From: Strongylocentrotus purpuratus
Taxonomy: Eukaryota > Echinodermata > Echinoidea > Camarodonta > Strongylocentrotidae
Length of the DNA stretch: 64,000 nucleotides
Direction of reading: 5' to 3'
Assembly (NCBI RefSeq): GCF_000002235.5
Contig: NW_022145609.1
Coordinates: 35,109,119-35,173,118 of the forward strand
The notes below the pieces were generated by a model. It did not search any database. It saw nothing but the letters and a program-made list of their open reading frames with translations, and was not told the origin of the DNA. Shown one piece after another: positions 11,832 through 26,800 of the stretch. Numbering within the stretch: the stretch's first letter is position 1; the number at the start of each line of letters is the position of its first letter. Position numbers and translations under genes: made by a program.

Positions 11832-14800
11832 CACAGAGGGAAGGGGAGGAAAATTAGAGAACAGATTGACAAAGACAGGATGGAGGGAATACAACAAAAT
11901 GAAACAAAAATGTTATAAAATCACTTTGCATAATTAAAGATATTATAATTATATATTGCATTTATAATCAAAATGATAAGAAAGGGTGATAATTGTTAAA
12001 GCAATATTAAGATTATATTTTTATATAAGAGAGGAATTAAGGAAACAACAAAAAAGTAGGTAAAAAAAGAACTTCATGGAAAGAAAATCTATTTCAAAAT
12101 AATTATCATAGAACTGTATACAGGGGATTAAAGAAATATTGAGACAGAGTAAGGAGGAAAAAACAGGAACAAAGTAACAAACTAAGAAAGGTCTAAACGG
12201 AGAATCAGAATTGAGAGTAGTTGGCATTGCTTTGGGCAAGATGAGGCATGATGGACAGGGTTAACCTAGCTCTATGAACAGAAGATGACTCCTTATCTCA
12301 TGGATTCCCTTTGGAATTAATGCACAACTAATCATCCTTCACTGGACTTACAAGACCTCAACACCATATGTAAATATGGACCGCATTTGCACAAGCGTTG
12401 TTGAACATTTCCGGTGAACTCTCTTGTCGTGAGACACTAGCTTTCAAGTATGGCAGGACAAATCCTCATCAAATTGTACGTCAAGTGACTTTCTCACTAG
12501 CTAAAAAGACCCCTATATCACGTACTACATAGCCTATAGAGCTTTCACATGACATCATTATATTAACAATTCAATGAATATAAATTAGTAGTTAGGATCT
12601 TTAATGCATGAAGTTCAGATCCATAGAGATAATTTTCATTAATTTCCCAAAAGACAGGTTAAGCCTCATTTTCTACGATGTTGTGAACTGCTAAACAAAA
12701 AGAAATAATTAAAAAAGCCACAGCAGAAAGAAATGGCATCGTATGTTTCGGTATAATATAGAGAGAAGTAATGATGCATACAGCCTTTTATAACGGCCCG
12801 ATACTTTTATTTTTAATTCATATGAGAAATAAAATTGGTGCAGTTAAATGCGTCATATGAGAGAGAGAGAGAGAGACAATATATGTACATGAGGTTTGAA
12901 TTAGTAGGATCAACAGGGTTGAGGGCCTACTGGCATGATAGCGCTGTTTGCATCGCAGAACCAAGCCAGGCCAGGCCAGGCCAGGCCAACCAAATCAGTG
13001 ATGTTGTTGGTCAGTCGGAGTGGGCATTACCGCATGACATGATGCACCAAACCAGAGGCTTTTTAAGTCAATTTGTGACAATTACTGGACGAATCAGGGC
13101 TGCATTATTGGCAGGTGCCACAGAAAGAACAGGACACATGCCCCTCTTGATCGATCGCCGTCAATATCAACATCTTATCTGACCATCCCAGCCTACATTC
13201 TCAAAGGTTAGATCTAACGCTTGAAGCAATAGGGATTTCAAATCCTTGAAATACCAATTTGTGGAATACTTGTAGATATAAACTTTAATATGTCACATTC
13301 TCAAAAAACATAAATCGGAACAAATCAATTTTTCAAACACTTTCAAGAAGTACAAAACGTGGTATGGGTATGAATAATTTAGTTGTTATATATGGGGGTG
13401 ATATCACGGGAAGGAGAAGCAAAGAGAGAGAGAGAGATAGACAGATGTATACCAACAAATTCAAATGTGTACATGAAGAGCTTGATTCCAAAAGAAGCTA
13501 AATCCATATTTTATCAAAATGGAGTTATTTGTCTTAAAATAATGATTTCCTACATGGGGACAATTTCACCAGGAAGTATGAAAAAATGTAGGTACAATAT
13601 CATGTTTCATTCCAAAAGGAGCTAAATCCAAATCGGTTTCATTCCAGAAGGAACTTCTGAGTAAATCACCTTTTTTATCTCTCCACTTTCCCTTTAGCAA
13701 TGTACCTCCATGTTGTTATATATGTTAAAGGTGTCGCCCTGGACCAATAATATATGATAAGAAAAAAATCTACCACTTATTTCTGATTTTTACTTAATTT
13801 TTAGATTTTGCGAATTTAGCTCCTTTTGGAATGAAACATGGATTTAGCTCCTTTTGGAATGAAACGGATTTAGCTCCTTTTGGAATGAAAATGTGATATG
13901 TTGTTTACTTTCTTTTCAAAAGCTTTTTTTAGTTGTGATTTCACTATTATTATTTAAAAAGAAAGGTTTGCTACTAAATTTGAATAAATTTCAGTGACGT
14001 TTTTGAGAAAATATGAAATTTTCCAGGTACAATATCATGTTTCATTCCAAAAGGAGCTAAATCTACGAAAAAAATAATTCTAAAAATTTAGTAAAAATCA
14101 GGAAAAACTGGTAGATTTTTTCTCATCATATATTATTGGTACAGGGTGACACCTTTAAAATATATAACAACTTTAAAGTCCATGGCTAAAGGGAAAGTAG
14201 AGAAATAAAAAAGTTGATTTACTCAGAAGTACCCAAAGTGGATTTAGCTCCGTTTGGAATGAAACTCTTCACATGTAGAGAGAAAGAAAAAAAAAGAGGT
14301 GAGAGAGATGTAAAGGGACAAAATTAAGCCCCCCCCCCCTCCCCACCACCACCAACCAAAACAAAATTATAGGTAAATGAATTGAATTACAAGTAGTTGG
14401 CAAGAGAGGGGAAAATACCATAAATATATCTGAAATGCATGATTGAAAAGGGTAATATATCTGAAATGCACTTAGAGAATTAGGTCAGTGCTCTATAAGC
14501 ACTGTTTAAAAAATTATTTTTATCATTATCAATACTGCCATGCACATCTGAAGTAGATCAGTGGATTAGTTTGCTGCCCGACAGGTGTCTAGCCTATTTG
14601 AACATCTTAATAGGAATTGAAATCAGATTGCCCGCACTAGAAATGCATATTTAATGAAGAATGTCTTTTTAGGGAAGCTTGTAAATCTGTTCAGAGACTG
14701 AAAGATCACTATAGCCGTGTTCACACGGTGGCAATTTCAATCGGCATAAAGGTCATGTTTAGAGCTAGTTGGCGTACATATGGTAAGGTCGATAGTTGTG

Positions 14801-17800
14801 TTTACTATGCTGACCTTTACGCCGACTGATTTACTCCTTGATTATTCCAGGAGTAACGCGATAACACTACAATAGGGTAGCGTAAGTTGACCGTGTGGCT
14901 GCTCTCACTTGTGTCTGTGATCTTTTACAAGGGTTGTTTGTCTACAATTGAAAATGAAAATGACATTTTGCGTGGTTTAGATGCGGAAGCAAGTTGGTCC
15001 GAGTAAGAGCGTATGGACAACTTACAGTGTAAGTGTTGTAAGTCTAATATTTATAGAATATTTATTGGCCCGTCTGAACATGGCTTGTATTGATTAAACC
15101 CCCGCGTCAAATAACTGCAGTTTGGGAGTTTTATCAATGACCCGAATGACTTCCAGGCAAGACGGAGGCAGACAGAGGTGTCAATTCTATTGATTAACAT
15201 CTGTCTTCTCACAGAAGATATCATCCATTTGGAAGCAGAAAGGGCATTCATTCGTATACTTTAACACAGAGCTAAGGCCCTTCTGGATCTCAACAGATGG
15301 ATTTTAGTGCAGTAATGCAGAAGTACAGAATCTCTCCATGCAATGATTATAAATAAGAAGGGTGTACATTGGCACAGAACTTTGTGCAGTCTGATGTAAA
15401 ATACAATTTGGGGTCACAGGAATACCATTAGTAGTCTGAGTGAGCTGTGCTCTGACATTTAGATGCTCTGGCAACAATTGCTGAACTGTATAGTATGGGG
15501 ACAGGTTGCAAATGAGTTTTAGGACAGGCTTAGGGTTGGGGTTAGGATTGGGGTTAGGATTGGGGTTAGAGTTGGATAAAGTGCTTGGTCTAGGGTTGAG
15601 GTTCAAATGTTCGTTGGTGTAAGTCAGACCCCAGACAAACTGTCACCCGAGTATGTGTTGTGCAAACACATCTTCATTGGAAAGATGAAATGTGATAGGC
15701 TTTAGGGTGAAAGTGTTGTCTACAGTGTGTGGGTAAGTTCTGATAGCAAGATAGAAGGCAGCTAGCCCATGAAAGTAACGTATCCTGTAGTTATCTGCTT
15801 TTAGTTTTGTATCATTTTCTTTGTCTACAATAATGTTAGATACAAATAGATATCCTTCCCCTTTTTCCATTTTCCATTCCTCTCTTTTGCACCCCTTAAA
15901 GTGCCCGTGGCTCTGCCCCACCCCCTGATATGTCGTAGAACATAACAAATAACATAATCAAGAAGTTAAAAAGAATGTGCATTGTCCACACTCTTTCTTA
16001 TTGAGCATTTTTATACAACAGGGGAGATTTACAAAAAAAATTGACCCATGCACTTGGACCAGTGTTAAAAATGCATTTCTGCTTTTCAACTAAAAATGGT
16101 TTGCAAGCAGAGAATAAACATGTTCAAGTACATGTACATGTACATGCAATAGTGAAAATAAAATCCCATACTTAAGGTCAAAAGACTAACTTGAAGGTAT
16201 TACTTGCACCATACATAGTAGATCAGCTAGACAAAGATTAATATCTCAGTCAGACTGAAATGTAAGATTTTATGAAGGTCAACGGCACTGATATGCTCCA
16301 TGGGAACAAATCAATCAATTATCAACACCTGCACAGATTTTTTATGACAACATTGAAGGTGAATTGCTAGGCTGTTTTTTTTTACTTCAAGGGGAAAAAG
16401 CAGAGTATAACAGGCATGCACTGCACAGAGGTTTTGTTGACAGAAATAGATAATACTACAACATTGAACAGTACGGATAATGAGGATTTAAAAAGGTGCT
16501 GCTAGTCTAACATTCAAAAGAATCAGTTTAACATTAGCATTTGTAAGGTGTTTCTCTCCTCCTAATTAACAAAGTAAAGAAGGGTCTACTTTGCTGCATA
16601 CAAGATTTCATATATTGTTAGCCAAAACACAATACAATGTAAAAAAAAAAATTTGCCTGGCAATGGCAGGCATGTCAGTGTTTTTAGTTGAGTTGAAGTT
16701 GTCTCGAGTCTACATAAAGGATCAGACACATTCTCTTTCTAAACTAAAAATTAAGCAATTTCAAGTCAACCTTCTAAACAATTGGTTTTGAAAATGATTA
16801 TAACATATAAATATTTTCTGCTTTTTCAATGTGGGCAATATAAAAAAAAATAAATGATTAGACCATTTTCAAAATGCAACCAAATTCATTGCATATTTCC
16901 TTACAAAGTCCCTCGATTTCAATTGTATTTCATTCACCTGTTATAAATTGTTGTATCTCAATAGACAGAATGTGAACTGCATATATTAGTTATTGCTACA
17001 TGTAGGTAGGACAAACATTATGACTTGCCCTACCTAGCAACACATACGTAATACACACAATTTGCATTCTGACTATTGAAATACATTTGTTGTAACAGTG
17101 GATGAAATAATTTGTACCAAGGCACTTCACAAAAACATACATGTATTAGGGCATTAAATTTGGTTACATTACAAAAACGGTCCAATGCAAATCTTTTAAA
17201 ATGAAATTCAAACAGACTGTGGATTGCAAAGGGCAATTTGAATTGATTGGAAATCACTTATTGAGAAGAGAATATTGACAGTATAAGAACATTGATAAAG
17301 AGAATCTGGGTGGTAGATGACATTAGCTCACCTGAACACTGGCTCAGATAACTTGCGAATTTTAAGCGTACGATAACAGAACGTTGGACTCTTCAAATTC
17401 GCCATCATACAGGCTAAGTACAATCACAGTACTTTTTTCTCTTATTATAGTCACTGGCGATTTGGCGATTGAAGCTAAGGAAAGAAGAAATCACGACAAG
17501 CAAGAACAGATGATATCCTTGACGACAATGCAATATGATCATCCATGTACTTCCACCTACGTGTATGGTTGATCATTTCTTGGAAATCCAACTACATTCT
17601 ATCAAATGTCTGTATGTCGAGTCAATGACATCAACTGGGGTTGACAAGGTTAGAAAAAAGAAGACACATTTCTTGACAAAAAGAATTCTAAGTACTACTG
17701 TACTTCTGTGACGGGGAACAAGTGTGCAACTCCTGCAAAAACAGGATCGTAATCAGGTATATCCAGAGTTGTGTTCTGGCTACACAGCAAGTTGATTCGC

Positions 17801-20800
17801 ACCGTCCACGACGACGCAGAGTTTCCGCTTGAAGTGAAAGTGAATCTTTGACGATGTGTGAGGGCTGTGATGTCACTGTCAGGGATAATGCAGAGCATTT
17901 GCCTCTCTCTCTATTCAGCACTTAGACAATAGATGCTGAGGATTATGTGTCCATCCGTCCTGCATGGTACTTGTTTTATACAAGACAAGGACGTCACACG
18001 CCCTCACTCTATAGTTTACACCAATAGAAAAGATTAATTTCTCAGTTGCTATTGTCACGGAAGAATACACACGCCCATGGCAGCTAGATTCCCAGTGGGA
18101 ATCATTGATGAATGGACGGATGAATAGAACGTCCTTGCATTAATAAAATGAAAATGTGTCACAGAAAATAGTCACAAAGACAAAATATCTAGGACAACAC
18201 ACAAAAAAATACATTGTTTTTTCCTGGATGTGGGATTTTTCCTCACTACCTTTGAAGGAAAAAGAAACACCTTTGCAAAGCGATGAACCGATAGGTAAGA
18301 TATCGTATGCCATTTGGCTGGAGGTTATTACAAACTGTAATTAAATTCAAACTGTTCATAAAGATGGAGAGAGAAAATACCTTCTTAGAGGTATATGAAG
18401 GTGGTGAAGTTAGAAGGGAAACAATAAAATGGATCTTATGTCAACCAGATGACATTTACGAGTTCAAAGTCCCCTTTCGTCATCTATCTACCACAAAAAC
18501 AGAGAATACAATGTATTTCCATGAAAGCTACTGTAATAGTCCCAAACAATATTAAATTTCAAGACACATCCTGAAATTGTTTTTAACTGCAGAATGTTTA
18601 CAATAACTACAAAAGACAAACACAACAACAATGAAATCTTGAATGACTGGAAGAATACTTTGTATTTGGTGACAGTATGTTGTTTCATGTGAGTGTTGAA
18701 GGCTGCACATACATATGGAAAAGAGTCTCCTTGGGCTTGGGTGGATGATTTAATTGTTCAACAATATCATGGCAGGTGATGGGTGCCTTGAAAGATTAGC
18801 TAGGGTAGCCTGAAATTTATCCTGCCATAGCAGCAAATAAATATTCTGAGTCATATGAAAGGTTATCTGACATAATGAAGAAGAGCTACATGAGCTCAGT
18901 GTTCGTCAGATCAATGCAATAAGGACCTAAATTAAGATTAAGTTTAATGCCAATCTTATTGCAAGAAAGACCCTCTTTTTAATCAAATCAGAGATAGAGG
19001 GGAATATATTCTTATCAGGTTAATACAAGTGGGTGCTCTATTTCCATTACAACAAGAAAGGTGTTGATTTTGATCATTCCAGAGTTTACTAGTTGTCACT
19101 CTTTGGCTTTGTGTCCATATCATCTTTAAAAGTTTTCTACATCATGTCTGCAGAGTGCCTGAAGAGCATACCCTTTACCACACAATTTACTGCAGACACC
19201 CTTCTGGCTCTCTAATGAGGATAACATATCTGTACAAGATGAAGACAAACCACACCTCCCGATGAGTAGTCCCATCCCTTTAAAGAGGAGTTGGCTCTGC
19301 CCTAGTTTTCAAGACACAGTAAACCATGGTTGCTTAGTCTAGCTAACACAGAGACGCCCTACTTTAATGCAATCAAAATGCTTGTTCAGGCACATAGTGT
19401 CATCCAATCAATTATTCACGATACAGAAGAGAGATATATGGGAGGAAAATATTGTGATAAGAAGCCTGGAGATGGACTTCACAGGATAGCAGTTAGCATT
19501 GGAGACATACACCCAAGGAGAGATGAAACCAACCATAAATCAAATATAATGAAGATTAAGAAGCCAACCATGATTAATGGCTTGTAGTGATGCAGTTTAA
19601 TATTTTGCTATTCTCTATCGATCGCTATGTCAGATATCTGGATGGTACGTGTCCCCAAACCAAATTTTTGCAATGTTCTCAGGAGGCCTGTTTTCATCAG
19701 CTCGAGATTGCCCAATAACCCGCTATTTTAACTATCCCGATCGCAAATTACCCAGCTAATTTGCGTCTTCATCTGCCTGCAGTTGCAATAAGCGGGATAT
19801 TCGGTCGAGATAATCATCCCAAGATATCTTGGGCTAGTTTGCAGAACATCTCGTTATTTGGCAAAATATCCCGCTATTTGTCTGGTTTGTCATCACCAGC
19901 CCAAAGACTCGCACTATGCGTGAACGCTGAGCAAAATATCTTGAGCTAATTTCTCGAGCTTGAGTTTCGAGCTGATGAAGACGCGATTTGTAACTTCAGA
20001 CTCATTTCCCAAATCAGAAATAGCAGGCTATTTGGCAATCTAGAGCTGATGAAGGTAGGCCTAATGAAAGAGATGGTTTATGGATGGATAGTTTGAAGTG
20101 GTCTTTCATGCTTCATTGGGTTGCTTACCTCCTTAAGTGTTGCAGTTGAAAATAGTGTGAGGCCCATCCAGGAGTTATGTATTTGTCATTAGAACATTTT
20201 ATAATACACTGAATGTTTAATGTTAATACATATAAGATTAGGATATCTGATGGGAATATGTCAAGCTTCATAACAATGTAACCTAGTATGTTCTTATATC
20301 TCCCCCCCCCCCCCCCCTCCCACCAAAAAAGGAAGAAGAGGATAACACACCGGAAGTTTAATAATGTTTGGTATCTTGCTGGTAAAAACATGTCATTTAA
20401 AGAGTCAATATAAATTTTGACATTTAAAAAAACACCCAAACTCCAGACGTTTAAAAAAATGTTTTTGTTTTTGTTTGTTTAACGACTTCAGACAAAAAAA
20501 CAGAAATTTAGAAAAATCAATAATTGTTGCTTGTAGTGTAAATGCAGCTACTGATTTTCAATTCTTACAAAAGTTGCAAAACGGTACAAGTCTGAGACGT
20601 TAGATCTTTATCAGCTTGCACTTTGCCTCCATCCTTAGAATCAAGAATCGTGCCTGGTCATGAGGTCAACCCAACATTTCTCAAATTTCTCTATTAAGAA
20701 TCCAAACCTTCACATCAATTTGTCAAACAAAGTAATCTGAAACATACATGTATTTGACTTTTAGTAGATGTGTACAATGTTTTCCAATCAGAAAATTTCA

Positions 20801-23800
20801 TAGCGGTATAAATGCTCACAAATGCTTTTAAATGTTTTAATTCCCCAGCAACTCCCCGGCCTATATGTAATATTGCGCCACATTTCTGGTAGTGAATATT
20901 TGGATCATTGAAATATCCCATTTTTTATTAGAACTGTTTTTCTGCAGTTGTTATAGCATAAACTTTTTACAAGCTCTTGAATAAAGCAGTTGCTTACCAA
21001 ACAAAAATGCCTGAACAGTATCAAATACACTCTACAGTGACATACGTGTGTAAAATTGGGCACAGCATTCACCAACTGATAAATCTCATGCTAATCATGA
21101 AATACGTGATGCCTCTAAACTTTTTACATGTGGTCGTGCTAGTTGTTGCTGGAGTATATGCATTGTCTTGAGCATCCGAAAGAAGGCTGAAACTCAAGCT
21201 TACTAGCTTTACCTTCTAACATGCATAAATCCCACATGGGCCCCAGCTTGGTCGAGTGGGCATTGAATGCTTGCATACTAGCACACTCAAGTAGGTACAA
21301 GGGGTATACAGTATATTTGGCTTTTGTTGATGGGAGTATGCATGGTTTAAGTTACGTACCGTCTTTCAGTGAAAGGGAGGACAGAGTTTGAGCATGGACT
21401 AACTGGTTTGAGGCAAAGAGAAAGGGGATGTAAAATGAAGTATATTCTCCTTTGAGAGTTGAGAATGAAGAAGAACATTCACAGGGAGAGGAAAGTGTAG
21501 AAGACAAAGGTTTCTTTGGAGGGGGACTGAGTCTTAATACAAACTAATCATTTCACATGTATTCTACATTGTATTCTAGGTATCTAAGAGACAACGTGAG
21601 TAAAGCTCAATTATTCATATAGCTACAGGTCCGAAATGGCTGCTCCCACCTGCCTTAGAAGGTCTATCTAAGCCATGCCATCAATTAGCTCTCTCCTCTT
21701 AAAAATTATAAAATCAGATGCTAAAACAAGAAAAGGGAAATAATGTACATAATGCACATAAGACCCATTTTAAATATATATATTAAATAGACACAGTGTC
21801 TATCAAAACCATCCATAATATATTTCAAATGCAACTGGTCACAGAAACACAACACCATCTTAGAATCGAGAACATGGTATTGGTTGTCATTAATAATTCA
21901 TACACTTATCAAAATCCAGGTTCCATACATGTACAGTGTAGGTCCCCAAGTATGAAGTTCTCCAATACTGTGATGACATATGATAGTAATTAAGTCCTGA
22001 CATTCCCTCACATATATTCCAAGTCAAGTGTGCCAAGAAAAGACACTAGAGGCAATCAAATTCAGCCACAGTACTTGAATATTCATATAACAACCTTTGT
22101 ACATGTAAGGAAATTGGAGAACTTCAAAAGGTGTGAATTTTCCCACTTTTGTGGCATATTCTTGGTGGAAACAGGGTCTGATACCTGTCAGGTTTTCAAG
22201 GGGAAAAGGGAAATTAGCAACTAAAACATTGCCAATAGATTAGGTGACATCCCCATGAAATGCTGATTTATTCCTATTTTTCAATACTGTATTAAAAATT
22301 GCCTTTATGCAGTCCATTACAACTTGTAAGCCAAGAGTTGCCATGGCAATAAAAGCCCAAGATTTGAGAGTTGTTGATGAAGATTTGCATTTCACATTTT
22401 TCAAAAGCCTTCTATCTAGGCCGCATGACTCCATTAGAGCTGCTACAATATTGTCTTAGAACAGTCTCAAAATTGGTGACTAATGTGCTCTTTTTTGTTG
22501 GCTCCTTTGAAAATTGAAATACTTGCATCATTTATATTAATCTAGGGGCTATGTATACTCAACATGGATCACTATTTGGCTAAGTGGGTAGACATTACAC
22601 CAAAATACAAACATATAGAGTCCACAGAAGATAAAGAGATAATCTGGTTGTCAAAAAATATATATCATTCTCCTCAATAGATCTATCCTCTGTTGAGGGC
22701 AAGATGGGCAGTAAAGCACTTCACAGAAAGCTAGATGCCCTTCTGGATCTCAAGAGAAGGCATATAGATTTGTATAATAATGGGGCTAATAAATTCAAAA
22801 TACAACTACCCAGTACACTCTATACCTCGAGCAAAGTGTGATGTAGAATCATCCTGCCTATAAAACCCAGAGAACATGACATGAAGAACTTCACACAAAA
22901 CATGTAACAAGGAGGCTCAAAACTCTACCCCTCCCTTCTATTTGGATACCATCACCCCACCTCCCTCCTCCACCCTACTCCCCCAGAACTGTGCACCCCT
23001 TCAGCTTCTACAGAATATCTTATTCTTAAAATATGACCAAAGTAGCATCCACAGTTGACCAAAAAGCTAAGAAGAGATGAACAAAAGTGAGTTTGGACAA
23101 AATTCACGCATTATAACAAAAACAGATCTATACATGTATGCATTCTCTGTTGCCAAGGTGGATCCATCAATATTTATACTGTGACGTTGTCCTCTTCATG
23201 CGTGCCAATCAAAGTGACAAAATTCACACACAATCCATGGAATGAAATCAGAGCAAATATTTTGAAATAGATTCCAAGGCTTCACTGTAACCATTCAATT
23301 CAACGAAATCACTCAATGTTCCCAAAACTGAGCACATGCAGAAATATTCACTTCAAGAAAACTTGTTTGTCCTACGAAGAAAAGTAAAATCAATCTGTAA
23401 GGACGACTGCACTTAAAGTCTGGCCGCAATCCAATCCCAAAGTCCTACTGAAACATCCAAGTATCATCTATTTTCATGCTGCCCTTTGCTAGGTGTATCA
23501 GCCGGAAGACAAGCATTAGAAACAGAAACTGGGGGAAACTAAAAATATTTTGTGAGCTAGACTGCGATTGAATTATAGGACAAACACGTTCCTACACTAC
23601 CCTGGGGAAGGTACAATGTAGAAAAGTCTGGAGAACATAGTCTGTGATTTTAGACTCTTTTGAAGACATATTTCAAGTAATTATGGATTGGAACAAACGA
23701 TAAATGTCTTCGGGGACCTACTGTTCTATTCTAAGTCCCTTGAATATTTATTTACACAAAAATCTTACTGCATATCTTGAAAAATGAAGAAAAAACAGCA

Positions 23801-26800
23801 ACTTATTTTCAAGAGCCAAAGGACATTAGTGCCGCAGCGGGACTTGAACCGCGGACCTTGTGATCCAGTCCAGTGACATATCCACTTGACCAGGACACCT
23901 CTACATAAAAGAACTGACATTATTCTTGTTTTTTTTTTTTTTTTTTATCTGTGACAACCTAACAAAGTTATAAAGATGCAATTCTTTGCTTGTTCATGTA
24001 TTTAAAAAAAACCTTCAAATTTTGCTAACATCTGGCTGTGTGAAATCCATCAAAGTACAGATGGTTAACTAGGAATATAGCTCTTTCTGAGCTAGGGTAA
24101 ACTGATGTGCTCTCAGTCTGTCAACCCCCCCCCCCCCCTTCCCTAACTCTCTCTCTATCTTCATTTCTGGACCTCTCATATCAAGAGGAAATTCTCCATC
24201 ATCTTCTTTGCCTCTGCTTGCTCATCTCTATTCAACATCCATTCCTCATCCAGGGCACCATGGGATGCTGAGGAATCGCTCAGAATCGCTCAGTCACAGT
24301 GTCGGACAGAGGAGACATACCAAACATTATGCATGAGGGCTAGCATCTTAGGGAGTATTACTTACACCAAGCTCGGCTTTTCATGCTCAGCTTTTTACTC
24401 AAGCATTTGATGTGATGACCATCTTGGATTTTTGTACCAAAAGATGGCTGATGCTTGCAATCACTGTAAGCTAGATACTGCCCTCTATTGGTGAGAAACA
24501 CAAGAGGGTGAGAGCTCTAATGATATGACCATTTTGATAAGTCATACAATGTTTTAGCTAAAATGGAAGTTAATTCTTTTTCAGGACTTCATGTAGTTGC
24601 TGGTTATATCTACTGGCAATATATAGTGTATAACTCATAATCTCATATTGTAGTTGCGATATAAAGAAACCATTTTTAACAATTGAAGACACCCAACTAG
24701 AAAAAAGCAAACATACTGAACTATCAATAACTTTTGTGTGAGCTTTATTTCTCTTTCTTCAAAGCATATAGTTAATACAGGATCCTTGATTTATGTTTGG
24801 CAGATTGTATGACTTTAACTGTTGACTGTTATTCTCAACACACTTTGATGAAGACTATCAGGCCACTTGCTGGAATTGAGAACTTGGCAATCAAACTTTT
24901 AGAGGTGAAAAAGGGTAATAAAGTGTCAGCTGTCTCCAAGCGAAGATCTAATTTCTGCTACCATTGCCTGTCTTTTCTCTTTGACATTTTTAAATGTTGT
25001 AAACATTCCACAGCCCAGAGCCCTTTGACTTTTGACAACCTCATTTTGGGGAATGTATCTCATCGATTTACTACTTCAGGCAGCAGTTGGGATGGTGACA
25101 ATTTTGGCAGCTTTTTTGGACCCTGTGCTGGAATGCACACCATGATCTGAAGGGCTCTGTTTGGCTGTGACAGTGAACTCATGCATGCGATTCGATGTGG
25201 AGTTTTAAATTGTCTGTAGCAGTTTCCCCAAAATGATTTTTTTCTTGACATACATAAATGTGATGAACAAACAATGTATTCCAATTAACATGAGACGTAC
25301 ATACCATCAGCTGAGAGACAGAAGGGTGCTCAATCTGTGTAAAAGGATGTTGAGTAAAGAATAATGCCCATCTGGCTCTCATGCAGTGGACTATATGAGG
25401 GCGCGTTCATGCTTGATTTTGACGGCCAGAATCAGGCATCTGTTACGCGTTTAGTTTAAAACACGATTGCGTTCATGCTCACTTTTGTAGAATCACCGAA
25501 AAACGGCGATCACGATCACCGATCGTAGACTCACAAAAAGATGCGTTTACAATTTGTTAACGCGTTTAAATGGGGTCAACGCACTGACCTCTAGTGGGTC
25601 TACGTAGCATGCGCACACAGGTTTGCGAATCCAGCTGAAGGCCACCCAAGGAGAATTGCCTGGAGAAGTGAGCATGAACAGTGCACCGTGGAACTGCGAT
25701 TACGATGAGCGTTTACGATGAGCGTTACAAATCGCTCATTCTGCCTTCAAAATCAAGCATGAACGCGCCCTTAGACAGTTTGAAACACTATTTGGGGGGA
25801 TTATTACAACATCAGGATTTGCCTGCAGAGGGCGAGGATGGCATATGAATGAATGTCGCTTGAGAGATTGAAAAAAGAGAAAAAGATGGGCACAAAGGAG
25901 GGAGTGGAGGAGAAAAAGGAGGGAGTGGAGGAGAAACTAGGAATGAGGGATAGAGAAGAGAAGATGAGAGGTATGTCAAGAGGATCGCATGATGTAAATA
26001 TGGAAAGGAGAAGACAATGAAGAAGAAAGTCAAAGAGATAAAGATAGCAGGAAGAGAGAAAGTGAGAGAAAGAGAGGGAGAGAGAAAGATAAAAAGAGAG
26101 ATAAAAGAGGGAGGGGAGAGGAGGGAGAGGAGGGAGAGGAGGGAGAAAGGGGGGGGGGGAGAAGAGGGGGGGGGGGGAGAAGAGTATGATGTAATCAAAT
26201 TGCTACTTCTAGCTTACATAGGATGACAGGTAAAGATACACAGCATAAAGTCGTTTAATTTCTTCTATAACTGAAAAGTAAATCAAATTTGACTCACAGA
26301 ATTTGAGTAAAATTCAGGGTACATGATAGGCCTAGCAGCTGACAGGTGTCTACGACAGCAAGGAGAATACTACACGAGGCAGACAAGGTATGATGGATGG
26401 ATGGGCTAAACATGTTCTAGTACAGAAACTTCACCAGGAACATTGTGTATGGTATACATATGCATGGAGCATAAATAAGCAGAAACATGTCTTCTGTTTT
26501 GCAAGAAATGTGTTCTTACTGTAGAGCAAATAATATATCCACATTATCACCCTTACTCCTTGCAATAATATATACCTGTACCAAATTACTGATTGAGGTT
26601 TGGTAAAATTTAAATATCATGAAAACACAAACTATTTTTGTTGTTATATTTTTTGGTCTATGAAGTAGTTGATTATCTAAGAGGCATTGCAAGACACATA
26701 TCTCTGAAACATATGGTATTGTCATATATTATTTTTTTATTTGGGGGGGGGGGGGTACATTTTTACAATTCAAAAGGCTTTTAAAGCTTATCTGCCGTAG

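Larger units (their letters stand above)
9272..17331. other. PDE4 first-intron region, 8 kb, transposon-rich, no coding exon seen
   Basis: Contains a 264-bp MITE (9503-9766), a SINE head (9975-10040), a hairpin element (10064-10124), a family B foldback (10501-10811), an AG microsatellite (11774-11827), a large foldback (about 13482-14266) and a hairpin element (15228-15294). Open frames such as 11129-11518 on the plus strand lack family resemblance and have the local base composition. None is called as a gene. Confidence 0.6.

Noticed and set aside
15535-15605. Interstitial telomere array (GGTTAGG-like)
   Set aside because: Short, degenerate and mixed with GGTTGG; similar scraps near 30-50, 38310-38350 and 63910. 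No true TTAGGG tandem.
20125-20439. Minus-strand frame ending at AGGAG/gtaagc as a PDE4 first exon
   Set aside because: Good donor and right phase, but the frame is AT-rich, includes a translated poly-C run and has no plausible N-terminus.
23831-23900. Functional tRNA gene
   Set aside because: B box is perfect, but acceptor and T stems have mismatches and the anticodon loop is malformed.
24380-24405. Short MKSRA peptide before a gtaagt site near 24360
   Set aside because: The strong donor is in phase 1. Only a weak overlapping gtgtaa site gives phase 2.
24797-25150. 117-codon plus-strand frame
   Set aside because: No recognisable domain, no splice context, composition as in flanking DNA.
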